Of a stretch of 64,000 bases of DNA, positions 63,846 through 64,000 are shown one piece after another (within the stretch, counting starts at the first letter, position 1; the number at the start of each line of letters is the position of its first letter). The notes beneath the pieces were generated by a model. The model saw only the letters and a list, made by a program, of their open reading frames with translations. It did not search any database and was not told the DNA's origin. The translations under genes were made by a program, and so were the position numbers. Source of the DNA: Lumbricus rubellus (taxonomy: Eukaryota > Annelida > Clitellata > Crassiclitellata > Lumbricidae); the NCBI GenBank assembly GCA_945859605.1, contig OX243827.1, positions 2,839,067 to 2,903,066 of the forward strand, read 5' to 3'.

Positions 63846-64000
63846 AGTTTGATTACTGCTAATGAATGTTCTGCTCTAAATTAATCTAACGTCATCTGGA
63901 CTAGCATGGAGAGTGTTTTCGTTTCTTGGATTGGTGCTACATAAAGTTCCTTTATAAATATGTGCAATTGACATTTTAAACATGTCGTTGTCTTTTTACG

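Overview
This is a stretch of animal nuclear genome. The genes are split into many short exons by GT–AG introns, and AT-rich introns and spacers are packed with SINEs, LINE ends, hAT and piggyBac miniature transposons, minisatellites and microsatellites. The gene content (an axonemal dynein, a BRCT–ankyrin DNA-repair factor, a KMT2C/D subunit, a Ly6 protein and a CREB factor) is metazoan. The repeat style suggests a marine invertebrate, probably a deuterostome, but the sequence alone does not fix the species.

Layout. (1) 323–25453, minus strand: the first 29 coding exons of DNAH10, the inner-arm dynein heavy chain. They cover the whole tail and nearly all of the linker, and the gene runs off the left edge before AAA1. 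Its promoter at about 25.7 kb has an RFX X-box beside an NRF1 palindrome, as expected for a cilia gene. (2) 27201–41294, minus strand: a complete 17-exon SLF1 gene (two BRCT domains, a long disordered middle, helical region, ankyrin repeats). (3) 44333–46977, plus strand: a complete three-exon PAGR1 gene. (4) 48645–57416, minus strand: a four-exon gene for a small GPI-anchored Ly6/uPAR-type protein. (5) 60915 to about 63534, plus strand: a CREB/CREM/ATF1-type factor with its kinase-inducible domain and the start of the basic region. The leucine-zipper exon lies beyond the right edge.

The most unusual region is the 7.2-kb second intron of the Ly6 gene. It holds a nest of transposons, each inserted into the previous one and dated by intact target-site duplications: a SINE split by a hAT element (50280–56472), which carries a second small hAT and another SINE, which is split in turn by a 5.23-kb element (50986–56215). 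That innermost element has inverted ends CCCAGCCAGCACAC, a 3-bp TAC duplication, and subterminal regions full of repeated and inverted motifs of the type CCAATGT/CAACGT. It carries a spliced gene for a DUF4806-domain protein and a divergent 91-codon ORF. It reads as a DNA transposon whose own gene content does not match the textbook transposases.

A second unusual structure is a tandem array of about thirty 37-bp units at 6064–7165. It abuts DNAH10 coding exon 21, and every unit repeats that exon's splice acceptor and first coding bases. The five host genes show no obvious common pathway; SLF1 and PAGR1 are both nuclear chromatin/repair factors, and they start head-to-head about 3 kb apart.
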